In this document: piece by piece, positions 24,821 to 33,845 of the stretch
Layout: each line of letters starts with the position of its first letter
Position numbering within the stretch: position 1 is the stretch's first letter
From: an uncultured cyanobacterium
GTDB taxonomy: Bacteria > Cyanobacteriota > Cyanobacteriia > Cyanobacteriales > Nostocaceae
Assembly (NCBI GenBank): GCA_903903925.1
Contig: CAIVAU010000107.1
Location: 1 to 64,000 of the forward strand
Length of the DNA: 64,000 nt
Direction: 5' to 3'
Made by a program: the position numbers and the translations under genes
The notes under the pieces: generated by a model
Database searches by the model: none
What the model saw: the letters and a program-made list of their open reading frames with translations, nothing else
Told to the model about the DNA's origin: nothing

Positions 24821-25014
24821 TGGAAACAAAAACGGATTATTACTATGAATGATCAACGTATAACTTCAGTTTGCTTCTTTAAGAGAGTCTTGACAACCGA
24901 AATTGATGAACTTGAAATTCGCTTGATTAATCACAACTTGCGCCTAGTGTCAACACTCCCGACGGCAAATCGGCTACCAACCGCCGATTTTTCAACCACC
25001 AAACCAGCCCTCTA

Positions 25015-25362
25015 TCATATTGTTCCAGATACACCTGTTGCATTGATTCGGAAAAGAAAAAAAGGAGCATTGGGGTGCTTCTGACGCGACATGTTGATAG
25101 CAACTATTTCATCTTTATCAAGAAAATAATCTCCACTTTCAGGTTCAACTGTCATATACCAGTTGTAGTGAGTTTTTATTAAATCTGGCTGAAGGCGGTC
25201 AAAAATGAGTTTGCAGCGTTGGTAAAATGCTTCTTGTTGAGCTTTCCATTGAGCTATTTTTTCTTCAGACCACTGAATCTCTGGGAATATTCTTCCCCGA
25301 CGCCGTGTGCGAGTAGGGTTTGTATCATTCATGATTGAAACTGCATTTTTACTTGAAAGCAT
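25015..25362 (-). CDS. Conserved small cyanobacterial hypothetical protein
   Basis: 115 residues, hydrophilic: RRRGRIFPEIQWSEEKIAQW, KLIFDRLQPDLIKTHYNWYM, then PESGDYFLDKDEIVAI and HPNAPFFLFRIN. It reads like a soluble cyanobacterial protein found near small protease or toxin-type genes, but I give no function. ATG 25362 has GGAGAAGAG directly upstream; ATG 25332 is an alternative start. The opposite-strand frame at 24845-25084 overlaps its end and is the less likely one. Confidence 0.6.
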   Translation of the reverse strand: MLSSKNAVSIMNDTNPTRTRRRGRIFPEIQWSEEKIAQWKAQQEAFYQRCKLIFDRLQPDLIKTHYNWYMTVEPESGDYFLDKDEIVAINMSRQKHPNAPFFLFRINATGVSGTI

Positions 25363-25707
25363 CTCTTCTCCAAACTACTTTCCAGCTTTAGCCTCCATTA
25401 CCGCTTTATATAATACGAGACAAACTTTCTCCATAATATTAGCAGATCTTAGCCCAGATTTCTCACAAGTGTTGCGATCCGCCTTCATGCGGCGGCGCTG
25501 ACGCTCGTTCCTCGCTAACGCTGCGCTATCGCTAACGCTTCGCTATCGCCATCGATATTACCGCACCTTGCCCTGAACAAAAGTTCGGGCTAAAAGCTTA
25601 AGCGTATTGAAACAGGCTATAATTCTCTGAAGAAACACATCATCGAACCCTGATCAATACTAGATTTTTGGGATGAAGTGTTTCTTCCATTATTCGGGAA
25701 AAGTCAA
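25363..25707. other. Non-coding stretch with simple repeats
   Basis: 345 bases. The upstream part on the minus strand has a short open tail (MEKVCLVLYKAVMEAKAGK then stop) that may be the remains of a preceding gene. The middle is the repeat described at 25509-25550. Nothing else is visible. Confidence 0.3.
25509..25550. repeat. Short tandem repeat CGCTAACGCT/CGCTATCGC
   Basis: Alternating CGCTAACGCT and GCGCTATCGC or TCGCTATCGC units over about 40 bases, a cyanobacterial-type short repeat. Confidence 0.6.
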
Positions 25708-26337
25708 ATGAGCCGCCAACCATTGCTAGACCCAAATCGTTCGTATACTTTTAGTAATTACTTTGAGTTAGGGTTTGCAGTTGACGATTTAGTTGCTGAA
25801 TTTGGCTATTCATTTGATCGAAAATTTCTCGATTTGCCACAATATTCTGGCACATTAAACCGAATTTCCGACCTTAAGAATCGGATTGAAGAAATGTTAC
25901 CGTATGTGGATTTGGAGAATGAAGCTACACGCCGGGAAATGCTAATTGCGCCGATTGTTACCGATTTAATCCACTATTCCCGCGCTAAATTACGAATTGA
26001 ATACAGTATTAAAGTTAACAATAAACTTCAGGGAAATTTGGATTACTATCTACGAACACAGACCAATTTAATTGTGATTGAAGCCAAGCAAGCAGATCTA
26101 AACAGAGGATTTACACAACTTGCGATTGAGATGATAGCCCTTGACAAGTGGACTGATTCCACCCAAACAGAAATATTGGGAGCCGTAACAACAGGTAATG
26201 TTTGGCAATTCGGCATATTATACCGACAGACACAGCTTATTGAGCAAGCAATCAACCTTTACCGAGTCACCGAAGAGTTGGAAGTGGTGATCAGGATTTT
26301 GCTAGCCGCACTTATGAATAATACCAAGTTGGCATAA
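25708..26337 (+). CDS. PD-(D/E)xK nuclease-like hypothetical protein
   Basis: 209 residues from ATG 25708; an upstream in-frame GTG (25678) lacks support. Residues about 80-150: ATRREMLIAPIVTDLIHY, then LDYYL, and IVIEAKQADLNRGFTQLAIE. The spacing D...E-A-K followed by a Gln-bearing helix is that of PD-(D/E)xK nuclease folds, as in restriction and repair nucleases and many cyanobacterial endonuclease-like proteins. No partner methylase or toxin is adjacent. It is cytosolic by prediction. The function is not known. Confidence 0.55.
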   Translation: MSRQPLLDPNRSYTFSNYFELGFAVDDLVAEFGYSFDRKFLDLPQYSGTLNRISDLKNRIEEMLPYVDLENEATRREMLIAPIVTDLIHYSRAKLRIEYSIKVNNKLQGNLDYYLRTQTNLIVIEAKQADLNRGFTQLAIEMIALDKWTDSTQTEILGAVTTGNVWQFGILYRQTQLIEQAINLYRVTEELEVVIRILLAALMNNTKLA

Positions 26338-26435
26338 GTAGTCATCACCGATTTTCTCGTGGTGAAGCTGATTATTACCAACCCAGCCTTCTATCTCAGT
26401 TATCAGCATCAACCAAAAACAAGATTCAAAGGTTG

Positions 26436-27548
26436 TCAAATCCGTCTGTTTAGCAGCAGATTTCGCTCGAGATTTGGGGGTTGGTAATCAGGACAATCAT
26501 TTATTCGTTTAATGACACTATGATGAATAGCAACTTCTGAGAGTGTAAACTTTCGCAATTCTTCACCCCCAAAAGCATATATGCCTGTCACACTATTATC
26601 AAATTCAGTTTTGTGATCTACTTTGATTTCAAACTCGTCAGTATCGGTTCCAGTCGGAAAACAAAACTCTAATCCAAGTTTTTCTGCTTTCTTGATCATC
26701 CATTGCAAAGCATAATCCGATAGCCCTCGATATTCCTTGGTTCCGCCGCCAATACAACCATGGTCGCCAACAAATAAAACCTCTTCAACATTTTGATTGG
26801 GATTTTTTTTGTTTCGTTCCATTGGCGTAGAGGGAAAACTTTTACGTTTCTCATCAATGGCTACCGCATGAAAAGCATTTTCCACTATCGGGCTGAGTTC
26901 CGGATCATAAAATTCATACTTTTGGTTCCAGATTTTGGCGATCGGTAGCCAAGGGATAACATCAGGAACACCTAAAGCCCCTACGGTATCCCAACAACCT
27001 AACATTTTGATTGGCACACGATACTTTAAATAATCCAAATCAGAGTTTTCACTGGTGTTCGGGTCCTTCGCATTCTCCTCACGAAATTTTATTGCGGCCT
27101 CATCATTAGGGCTAATGTTACTATTGCGATAAAGATCATAGGCTTTAGGGATTTCTCGGATTTTCGCACGTTTTAATAAACCACACTTGTACATCATCCC
27201 CGCTAGACAACGAATGATATAAGCACCACGACTGAAACCCACTAAATAAATTTCATCTTTAGAATCTGGGTTGTAGTTAATACATAAAAAGCGATAGGCT
27301 TCTTGGATAATTCGGTCAATTCCCCAACCAAATGCACCACCACCAAAACGTTCAATTAAACCAGCATCTTCTGCTGTGCCACAGCCTGATAAATAGTAAA
27401 CTATTTGCGGTCTTTGATCCTCCGTCTGATATTTAATTAAACGGGAAAATTTGACAACATTCGTTGGATAGGAAGATTCCAATTGATTCCAAGTTCCATC
27501 ACAACAAACTACTAATCGTTTACTTTTATTTGTTGTTAAATCAGACAT
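26436..27548 (-). CDS. DUF2235 (Tle1-like) alpha/beta hydrolase
   Basis: 370 residues from ATG 27548. KRLVVCCDGTWN at 10-21, then YLVGFSRGAY (101-110) with the nucleophile Ser106, and a later Asp in CWDTVGALGVP and His in VGDHGCIGGG. These are the family's hydrolase elements. Members include T6SS phospholipases (Tle1) and free-living hydrolases; no signal peptide is present, so it is cytosolic here. No T6SS gene lies near. The function is probably lipid or ester hydrolysis (family inference). Confidence 0.85.
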   Translation of the reverse strand: MSDLTTNKSKRLVVCCDGTWNQLESSYPTNVVKFSRLIKYQTEDQRPQIVYYLSGCGTAEDAGLIERFGGGAFGWGIDRIIQEAYRFLCINYNPDSKDEIYLVGFSRGAYIIRCLAGMMYKCGLLKRAKIREIPKAYDLYRNSNISPNDEAAIKFREENAKDPNTSENSDLDYLKYRVPIKMLGCWDTVGALGVPDVIPWLPIAKIWNQKYEFYDPELSPIVENAFHAVAIDEKRKSFPSTPMERNKKNPNQNVEEVLFVGDHGCIGGGTKEYRGLSDYALQWMIKKAEKLGLEFCFPTGTDTDEFEIKVDHKTEFDNSVTGIYAFGGEELRKFTLSEVAIHHSVIKRINDCPDYQPPNLERNLLLNRRI

Positions 27549-27564
27549 AGATAATTATTTAGGG

Positions 27565-27702
27565 TTAGTTATAGAGGTCTAAACTGACTAAGTTTTTGAT
27601 TTGGCGAATTGTGAGCGTTAACCAATTAGTTTTTAGATCCGGATCTTTCACCACATTGATAAAAGCCTGTTCAAATCTAGATTTGAGAGTTTGATATAGC
27701 AT
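27565..27702 (-). CDS. Short ORF upstream of the DUF2235 gene, possible remnant
   Basis: 45 codons: MLYQTLKSRFEQAFINVVKD, then IRQIKNLVSLDLYN and TAA. The frame stays open upstream to 27750, without an obvious start before 27702. It reads like protein and may be the last part of a lost gene. It lies 16 bases before the DUF2235 start on the same strand. No family is recognised. Confidence 0.3.
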   Translation of the reverse strand: MLYQTLKSRFEQAFINVVKDPDLKTNWLTLTIRQIKNLVSLDLYN

Positions 27703-27749
27703 CAAAAATCTTCTGGGTAAAAAATATCCAAAACCTATTCCGGGTAAGA

Positions 27750-28065
27750 ATTATGGAGAACCAATTGCGCTTCTTGTGGAAGATGCGGGTTAACACAATC
27801 CTAATTGTAGCATTTATACGTTATTATACTAGCATTGCGTTCTAGACTGGAAAAATAGCAGCATTGAAAATCTGTAGTGCAGTGAAGTAGTGCGAGCATC
27901 TTGCTCGCTTATAATACACGTGAGCAAGATGCTCACACTACTGGGATGCTCCCAAAACCATTCGCTATCGTGCTTTCAGCTACAGTTATACTAAAGGTGA
28001 GTAGGCAATAATGTTAAAAAGCACCTAAGACTTGCAGCTTTTCTTATCAGTCATGCTGCTGTTTC
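27750..28065. other. Non-coding stretch upstream of the channel gene
   Basis: Holds the palindromic repeat at 27887-27941 and the promoter region of the rightward gene. No other element is seen. Confidence 0.3.
27887..27941. repeat. Palindromic repeat, 22-bp arms
   Basis: GTAGTGCGAGCATCTTGCTC and GAGCAAGATGCTCACACTAC face each other across a 10-bp spacer, with one or two mismatches. The same arm (GTAGTGTGAGC...GCTCACACTAC) is the core of the MITE at 15645-15753. Confidence 0.75.
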
Positions 28066-29772
28066 ATGAAACCTCGAATTATTGTTTGTGGCTTAGGACG
28101 TACGGGATATAAAGTCTTTCGGTTGCTGAGACAGCAGGGAGCGTTAGTCGTCGGGATTCATCACCAACTCATCCCTGGGGAAGTAGAAGGAGATGTGATT
28201 ATCGGCGACTTATATGGATCTGATACCTTGACAGCAGCGGGAATTGAACAGGCGCACACTTTAGTGATCGCTGGCCCTGACGACGATCTGAATTTGGCGA
28301 TTATGATGCAAGCACGGGTGCTGAATCCCCGGATTCGGATCATCAACCGCTTTTATAATACGAGTCTGGGCGATCGCTTAGATCAAACTGTGCCAGATCA
28401 CTTAAGTATGAGTGTTGCAGGTTTAGCTTCCCCAGTATTCACCTTTGCTGCACTAGGAAACCAAGCGATCGGACAAATCAAGTTGTTTGAGCAAACTTGG
28501 CCGATCTATGAAGAAAATATTGATGAAAACCATCTTTGGAAAGGTCGTAAGCTGAGTCATTTGTGGGATGACTGTTCGCGGATGCTGATTTACTATCTGC
28601 CAGTAGAAGGTGAGATGAATTTGGTATCTGCGGTTGTGTCTGGACAAGAGTTAAAGGTGGGCGATCGCTTAATTGTTGGGACTCCGCCCTGCATCCGTTC
28701 TACCCGTAAATCACTCATTGCCAAAATGCTGAAATTTTTTACTAATCTTCGACAGTTTCAGCAACACACGCACTCATTAGTGGTGCTGACAGTTGTGCTA
28801 TTCGTGATTATTTTGATTGCCACACTTGCTTACATTTCTACAGATGTCAATATTTCGGCGATCGATGCCTTGTATTTTGCAGTTGGTATGATTACTGGAG
28901 CAGGTGGTAATGACAAGGTAGTCGAAAATGCTCCTAACAGCATTAAGTTCTTTACCATGGTGATGATGCTAGTAGGAGCTGCTGTCATTGGTTTGTTGTA
29001 CGCACTGCTGAATGATTTTGTTTTAGGCAGCCACTTCAAGCAATTTTGGGATGCAGCAAGAGTTCCCCACCGTCAGCACTACATCGTCTGTGGTTTGAGT
29101 AGTATCAGTATCAAAATTGTCCAACAACTCCATGTGAACGGACATGAGGTGGTCGTGATTGAGAGAGACCCCAACAACAGATTTGTCAACACTGCCCGTG
29201 GATTAGGTATTCCTGTAATTCACGGTGATGCAAGCTTTCCATCGATGCTGCAAACTGCCAATCTAGACTCTGCCGCTGCACTACTTGCAGTGACTGGCAA
29301 CGACGCGACTAACCTGGAGATTGCTCTCAAAGCAAAAGGACTAACACCAAAAGTTCCAGTGATTGTCCATTATGCAGACCCTGATTTTGCCCCTATGGCA
29401 CAACAGGTGTTTGACTTTGAGGCAGTGCTGTGTCCTGCTGAACTGGCAGCGCCTGCTTTTGCGGCTGCTGCACTAGGCGGACAAATACTCGGCAATGGCA
29501 TCACAGGGGATAGTCTTTGGGTAGCATTTGCGACTTTAATTACAACGTCACATCCCTTTTGTGGACAGCAGGTGAAAGATGCGGCGATGTCAGCTGACTT
29601 TGTACCTTTGTACGTGGAAACTAATTCCCAAACTGTTCACGGCTGGGATTTGTTAGAAATCAACCTGAGTGAGGGGGATGTTTTATATATGACAATCCCA
29701 GCAACAAGGTTGTATCAGTTGTGGCGTAGCGCATCGTCACAGCACCTTGCCGTGAACGAAAGTTCTGGTTAA
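28066..29772 (+). CDS. Ion channel-like protein with two RCK/TrkA-N domains
   Basis: 568 residues. Residues 1-220: first Rossmann/RCK module (IIVCGLGRTGYKVFRLL). Residues about 235-330: two membrane helices with a pore-like loop IDALYFAVGMITGAGGNDKV. Residues about 345-568: second RCK module (HYIVCGLSSISIKIVQQLH). A pore flanked by RCK domains is known in K+ channels and related cyanobacterial proteins. The filter region reads ITGAGGND, not the TVGYGD of K+ channels, so ion choice is open. Probably a homotetramer in the cytoplasmic membrane, gated by NAD(H) or ions. Confidence 0.8.
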   Translation: MKPRIIVCGLGRTGYKVFRLLRQQGALVVGIHHQLIPGEVEGDVIIGDLYGSDTLTAAGIEQAHTLVIAGPDDDLNLAIMMQARVLNPRIRIINRFYNTSLGDRLDQTVPDHLSMSVAGLASPVFTFAALGNQAIGQIKLFEQTWPIYEENIDENHLWKGRKLSHLWDDCSRMLIYYLPVEGEMNLVSAVVSGQELKVGDRLIVGTPPCIRSTRKSLIAKMLKFFTNLRQFQQHTHSLVVLTVVLFVIILIATLAYISTDVNISAIDALYFAVGMITGAGGNDKVVENAPNSIKFFTMVMMLVGAAVIGLLYALLNDFVLGSHFKQFWDAARVPHRQHYIVCGLSSISIKIVQQLHVNGHEVVVIERDPNNRFVNTARGLGIPVIHGDASFPSMLQTANLDSAAALLAVTGNDATNLEIALKAKGLTPKVPVIVHYADPDFAPMAQQVFDFEAVLCPAELAAPAFAAAALGGQILGNGITGDSLWVAFATLITTSHPFCGQQVKDAAMSADFVPLYVETNSQTVHGWDLLEINLSEGDVLYMTIPATRLYQLWRSASSQHLAVNESSG

Positions 29773-29865
29773 AAGTGTTATAGTAGGGGCGCAAGACCGC
29801 CGCGCCCCTTAAAACAACGATTATCCGTTAAGAGCGTGCGTAAATTTTAGAGTACATATAACAGC

Positions 29866-30408
29866 TTAATCGCCAATCAACTCCACTGCGTCTCTTCCAT
29901 CTACCTCTTGTAAGTAAACTTTGACAATCTCGTCTTTAGCAGTGGGCAGTTTCTTGCCAATAAAATCTGGGTGAATTGGTAACTCACGATGACCCCTGTC
30001 TACCAGTACAGCTAAACGAACCGTCTCTGGTCTACCGTATTCGTTCACAGCATTCAAAGCAGCACGAATCGTCCGTCCCTTGAAAATGACATCATCTACT
30101 AGGATAACTGTTTTCCCTGTAAGGTCAAAAGGAATATCAGTTTTCGTAGGGGTGCGCAACCCAATTTGGTCAAGGTCATCTCGATAAAATGTAATATCCA
30201 ATGCTCCTACCTCCACTGGTACACCTTCCAGCGCCTCTATTTGACGCGCTAATAAGCGGGCTAACGGCACACCCCTTGTCCGAACACCAATTAGCACTAA
30301 ATGGGATAAATCACGGGTTTTTTCTACAATCTGAGAGGCAAGACGAGTCAAGGTACGACGGATTTCTTCTGGTGAGAGAACCTCAACCACTTTGACAGAT
30401 AATTTCAT
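29866..30408 (-). CDS. pyrR: PyrR bifunctional regulator / uracil phosphoribosyltransferase
   Basis: 180 residues. PRPP loop [18 protein letters not shown] (101-118); VRTRGVPLA at 42-50; [13 protein letters not shown] for the flexible loop; [17 protein letters not shown] near the C-terminus. These are the usual PyrR motifs at full family length. It binds pyr mRNA in many bacteria and can convert uracil plus PRPP to UMP. No pyr genes are adjacent here, so only the enzymatic role or regulation in trans can be proposed. The start is ATG 30408. Confidence 0.92.
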   Translation of the reverse strand: MKLSVKVVEVLSPEEIRRTLTRLASQIVEKTRDLSHLVLIGVRTRGVPLARLLARQIEALEGVPVEVGALDITFYRDDLDQIGLRTPTKTDIPFDLTGKTVILVDDVIFKGRTIRAALNAVNEYGRPETVRLAVLVDRGHRELPIHPDFIGKKLPTAKDEIVKVYLQEVDGRDAVELIGD

Positions 30409-30665
30409 AGATTGATACCCCTGAGTAACATACTATACCAGGTTGAACAGGTCATGGAGAAGAAGAATAGAAGCAGCAAAAAAGAAAAAGAAAGAAACAA
30501 CTTGTTTTTACCTTTTGCCTTTTCTCCCTCATTCCCAATTCCCTATATTCATCATTACAAAAAATCGTAGGAAGCTTGAAAGTCCTGTTATATTCAATTG
30601 GGGCATGGGGCATGGGGTACAAATTGGTCATTTATCTACATTTCACCAATGCCCCATGCCCAATG
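30409..30665. repeat. Spacer with GGGGCAT tandem and inverted repeats
   Basis: GGGGCATGGGGCATGGGG (30600-30618) and the inverted GCCCCATGCCC (30651-30662) can form a stem of about 11 bp between the pyrR promoter region and the end of the cyclase gene. No gene is seen. Confidence 0.5.
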
Positions 30666-33248
30666 TTATTTATCCGTAAACGTCCAGACACCATCATCCC
30701 AGTCAGCATCGGATGGGGGTTGTTGTAGCCAGTGTTGACAACGTCGCATATGCAATATTGCTGCTTGGTCTTTTGGGTTGAGATTTAAAACCTTTGTAAA
30801 CTCGGCTCCGGCAAAGGTAAACTGGCGATTCAGGTAATATTGACGCCCCTGATGATAATGTTCAATGATTTGCTCTGCTTGGCTACTAATGGCATCGGAA
30901 CGCAAGCCAACCAGTTCATATATGGCTACTGGCTCATTTCTACCTTTAACACGAATGTAATCTAGTTCTCTAGCCCACACAAGGTCTTTACAAGGCAGGT
31001 AAGTATTATGACTCATAATAATATCGCAGCCGTACTGCTTGCTGACGCTTTCCAGCCGGGAGCCAAGATTAACACCATCGCCAATGGCAGTAAATTCCAT
31101 TCGCTTGCTAGAGCCAATATTTCCACTAATCACTGTATCAGAGTTAATCCCAACTCCTATATTGATTCTTGGTTTATGATCCGCATAACGACGTGCATTG
31201 AAATCTTGTAAGCGCGATCGCATTTCGATAGATGTTTGCACTGCCATCCAAGCGTGTTCCTTTAACATTAAGGGGGAACCATACACAGCCATAATGGCAT
31301 CGCCGATGTATTTGTCAAGGGTGCCTTTGTATTTAAAGACAGCTTCTACCATTGATTCAAAATATTCGTTGAGCATACTTACCACTTCTTCCGCTTCCAA
31401 GTTTTCGGTCAAAGTCGTGTAGCCACGAATATCAGAAAATAAAATCGAAACGTCCTTGCGATCGCCTCCCAGTTTAGCATCATCCAATTTCAGCAATTCT
31501 TCTGCTAATTCCTGGGTCATATAGCGATACATCGTACTCTTAAGGCGCTTTTCATCACTAATATCATCCATCACGACCAGCGCCCCACGCACTTGATGGT
31601 GATCGCTAGCGTCAGCGATCGTGTTAATCGATAAATTAATACTGTGCTGCTTTTTCCCATTTCCTAGGAGTGTGCGGTCAGGATAGTACTGTTCGCGGGA
31701 CTTTGAATCCGCAGTATTTAAAGCTGCTTCACACCATCTGCTAAAATCGCTTTCTTTAATCCGGATGAGATCATGGATTGATCTACCTTCCAAGCGATCT
31801 TCTACTTGCAGACCTAACAATCGCTTGGCACTTTCATTCGCGGCAATAATGTAACCACCTTTATCAGTAGAAATGACTCCATTGGAAAGACTGCGGAGAA
31901 TGTCGCGTTGCATTTGTTCTTGTTGCTTAACTGTGGCGAACAACTGGGCATTTTGCAACGCCACTCCGGCTTGAATATTAAAAGCTTCCATAAACTCTTC
32001 GTCATTGCGGTCAAAACTGGCTTGGAAGAATTCGGGAGCTTTTGGCCACAGACTGTGGTTATAAGAAGGAAAATCACCTAGTTTCTTTTTGTTGACAAGC
32101 TGGGTAACGCCAATCAATTGTTGATCTGCATTAAAAACCGGCATACAAAGTAAGCTACAGGTACGGTAGCCATTTTGCAGATCCATGTTTTTGGCAGTTT
32201 CAGAGTCTGGATGGTCATACAGGTCAAAGGGAATATTCAGCCTTTCGCCAGATACTGCGACTTTGCCAGCAAAGCCTCTACCGATTGGGACACGCATTTC
32301 CTTGGTTGAACCATCGTCCTGAGTAATTTTCGTCCAGAGTTCACTTTTATCTTGGTCTAACAACCATAGAGTACTGCGATCAGCGTTCATCAGTTCTTTT
32401 GCCTCATCCATCACCCGCTTTAGAGTTTCTTCTAGGTCGAGACTGCTTTGACTCAAAGACTTGATCGCCTTCATGAGTGCTGCGGCTGCTCTTTGTTTTT
32501 GGGTTGCCACATAAAAAGAGCGAGATGACTCTAAAATGAGCCTGATAGAAGGAGCAAATTCTTGAAATAAGTCTTCGTCATCCTGAGTAAAGCCCTTAGG
32601 GTCGATGCGTTCTGAGAGAGAACCTGCTGGATTATCTGGGCGTCTCAATTTATTGAGCAATTGTACCACTGCGACTAATTGCCCATTTTCGCTCAACAGT
32701 GGCAAAGCTAACATTGTGAAGGTACGGTAGTCAGTTCTTTTTTCTTGTTCTTGGGCAAAAACTGAGCGTTCATCGTCATAGAAATCAAAGGGGATATTGA
32801 TCGGTTCCTTATGAGTGGCAACTAGACCAGCAATACCTTTATCTGCTGGGATGCGAATTTCTAGAGAGCGACCACCTTCTGCTTCAGCTAGAATTGACCA
32901 GAGTTCTTGTTTTTCTTCATCTAATAAAAATATTGTTGTCCGGTCTGCCCCCAGTAATTCCCCCGTTTTTAAGGTGATCGAATGCAACATTTCTTCCAGG
33001 ATAGTTTCAAACCCTTGGGAATCTAACATTGACAGGGTTTGATTAACAATTTCTAATTTTTTGTGAACGTCTGCAACAACCTGTTTAAAAGTATCCTGAG
33101 TTAGAGGAGCAAGATAGGTAGATATCGTCCCTTGTTGTCTGGCAAGAGCACCCACGGGAGCAGTATTATGCAAGTTGCGGTTTTCTGGATTGCTAACACC
33201 AATAACCGAATCGGCGGTCTCATCGCAACTAGATTGATAAGCTGACAT
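30666..33248 (-). CDS. cyaB: GAF-GAF-PAS class III adenylate cyclase, CyaB type
   Basis: 860 residues, the length of Anabaena CyaB1/CyaB2. Two GAF domains (about 70-235 and 260-430) each carry the NKFDE-like set (ADRTTIFLLD, NIPFD, VVQLLNK, and similarly in the second). A PAS domain follows (about 455-570; NGVISTDKGGYIIAANESAK). The catalytic domain (about 600-780) has metal aspartates in LFSDIRGYTTLTE and GDAIMAVYG, the substrate Lys in RMEFTAIGDGVNLGSRLE, and a TPR-like tail. The GAF domains bind cAMP in the Anabaena enzymes, giving autoactivation. cAMP controls motility in cyanobacteria, and chemotaxis-type genes lie further right. Confidence 0.92.
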   Translation of the reverse strand: MSAYQSSCDETADSVIGVSNPENRNLHNTAPVGALARQQGTISTYLAPLTQDTFKQVVADVHKKLEIVNQTLSMLDSQGFETILEEMLHSITLKTGELLGADRTTIFLLDEEKQELWSILAEAEGGRSLEIRIPADKGIAGLVATHKEPINIPFDFYDDERSVFAQEQEKRTDYRTFTMLALPLLSENGQLVAVVQLLNKLRRPDNPAGSLSERIDPKGFTQDDEDLFQEFAPSIRLILESSRSFYVATQKQRAAAALMKAIKSLSQSSLDLEETLKRVMDEAKELMNADRSTLWLLDQDKSELWTKITQDDGSTKEMRVPIGRGFAGKVAVSGERLNIPFDLYDHPDSETAKNMDLQNGYRTCSLLCMPVFNADQQLIGVTQLVNKKKLGDFPSYNHSLWPKAPEFFQASFDRNDEEFMEAFNIQAGVALQNAQLFATVKQQEQMQRDILRSLSNGVISTDKGGYIIAANESAKRLLGLQVEDRLEGRSIHDLIRIKESDFSRWCEAALNTADSKSREQYYPDRTLLGNGKKQHSINLSINTIADASDHHQVRGALVVMDDISDEKRLKSTMYRYMTQELAEELLKLDDAKLGGDRKDVSILFSDIRGYTTLTENLEAEEVVSMLNEYFESMVEAVFKYKGTLDKYIGDAIMAVYGSPLMLKEHAWMAVQTSIEMRSRLQDFNARRYADHKPRINIGVGINSDTVISGNIGSSKRMEFTAIGDGVNLGSRLESVSKQYGCDIIMSHNTYLPCKDLVWARELDYIRVKGRNEPVAIYELVGLRSDAISSQAEQIIEHYHQGRQYYLNRQFTFAGAEFTKVLNLNPKDQAAILHMRRCQHWLQQPPSDADWDDGVWTFTDK

Positions 33249-33845
33249 AAATGGTTTGTGATATAGGATTAGATTTTAGGAATGTTTAAGTGCGCTATGG
33301 AATAAGCTATGTACGCTGAGCTACAAGCAAGGTTACTGTAATATTATTTACAGTTTAATCTCTTATAGAGCCAGTGTCATCTGAAGAGAACACGGGTATA
33401 GATTACCCGCATGACACAAGGATACGGAAGATGAAGGGGATGAGGGGGGAGTTACAAATAGGAAAAATCGCTTGAAATAAAAAAGTTAAATATGACACAC
33501 AGTATACTGAAGTAGAAAGCAAGTTATAGAGCAATACGGTTTGGGGAAGGGGAAAGGTAAGGATTGAAATGAACCCTTTCCCAGACCATAACAAAGATGG
33601 ATGCTTAACCGAACCGTATTGAGTTATGGAACAAACTTGGGGGTTGGAGGCGAGCATTGCTCGCAACCCCTACAGCAAGATCATCATCACTTGTACAAAT
33701 TTGTTTCCACTCAAAGACGTATTGACAAAAATCATTGACTTTTAACTTGTTCCGAATCGTCAAAGACGAGTTAATCTAACTGGGGAGCACCTCATTTACA
33801 CTGTTAAATGGGCTGTTGAGGTTGCTGTCCAGAAGGCACAATAAA
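33249..33845. other. Non-coding stretch with a MITE-like element
   Basis: 597 bases between divergent genes. Contains a hairpin CGGGTA-TAGAT-TACCCG (about 33394-33410) and the element at 33532-33621. No gene is supported. Confidence 0.4.
33532..33621. mobile_element. 90-bp MITE-like element
   Basis: CAATACGGTTTGG at the left and CCGAACCGTATTG at the right form a 13-bp inverted repeat with one mismatch; the interior is partly palindromic (GGGAAAGG/CCTTTCCC). No coding capacity. Confidence 0.55.

Noticed and set aside
24845-25084. 79-codon plus-strand frame after the membrane fusion gene
   Set aside because: Its second half overlaps the better-supported minus-strand protein at 25015-25362, and no clear ribosome site precedes it.
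30443-30679. 78-codon plus-strand frame
   Set aside because: Lies over GGGGCAT repeats in a promoter region, with low-complexity start; no support.
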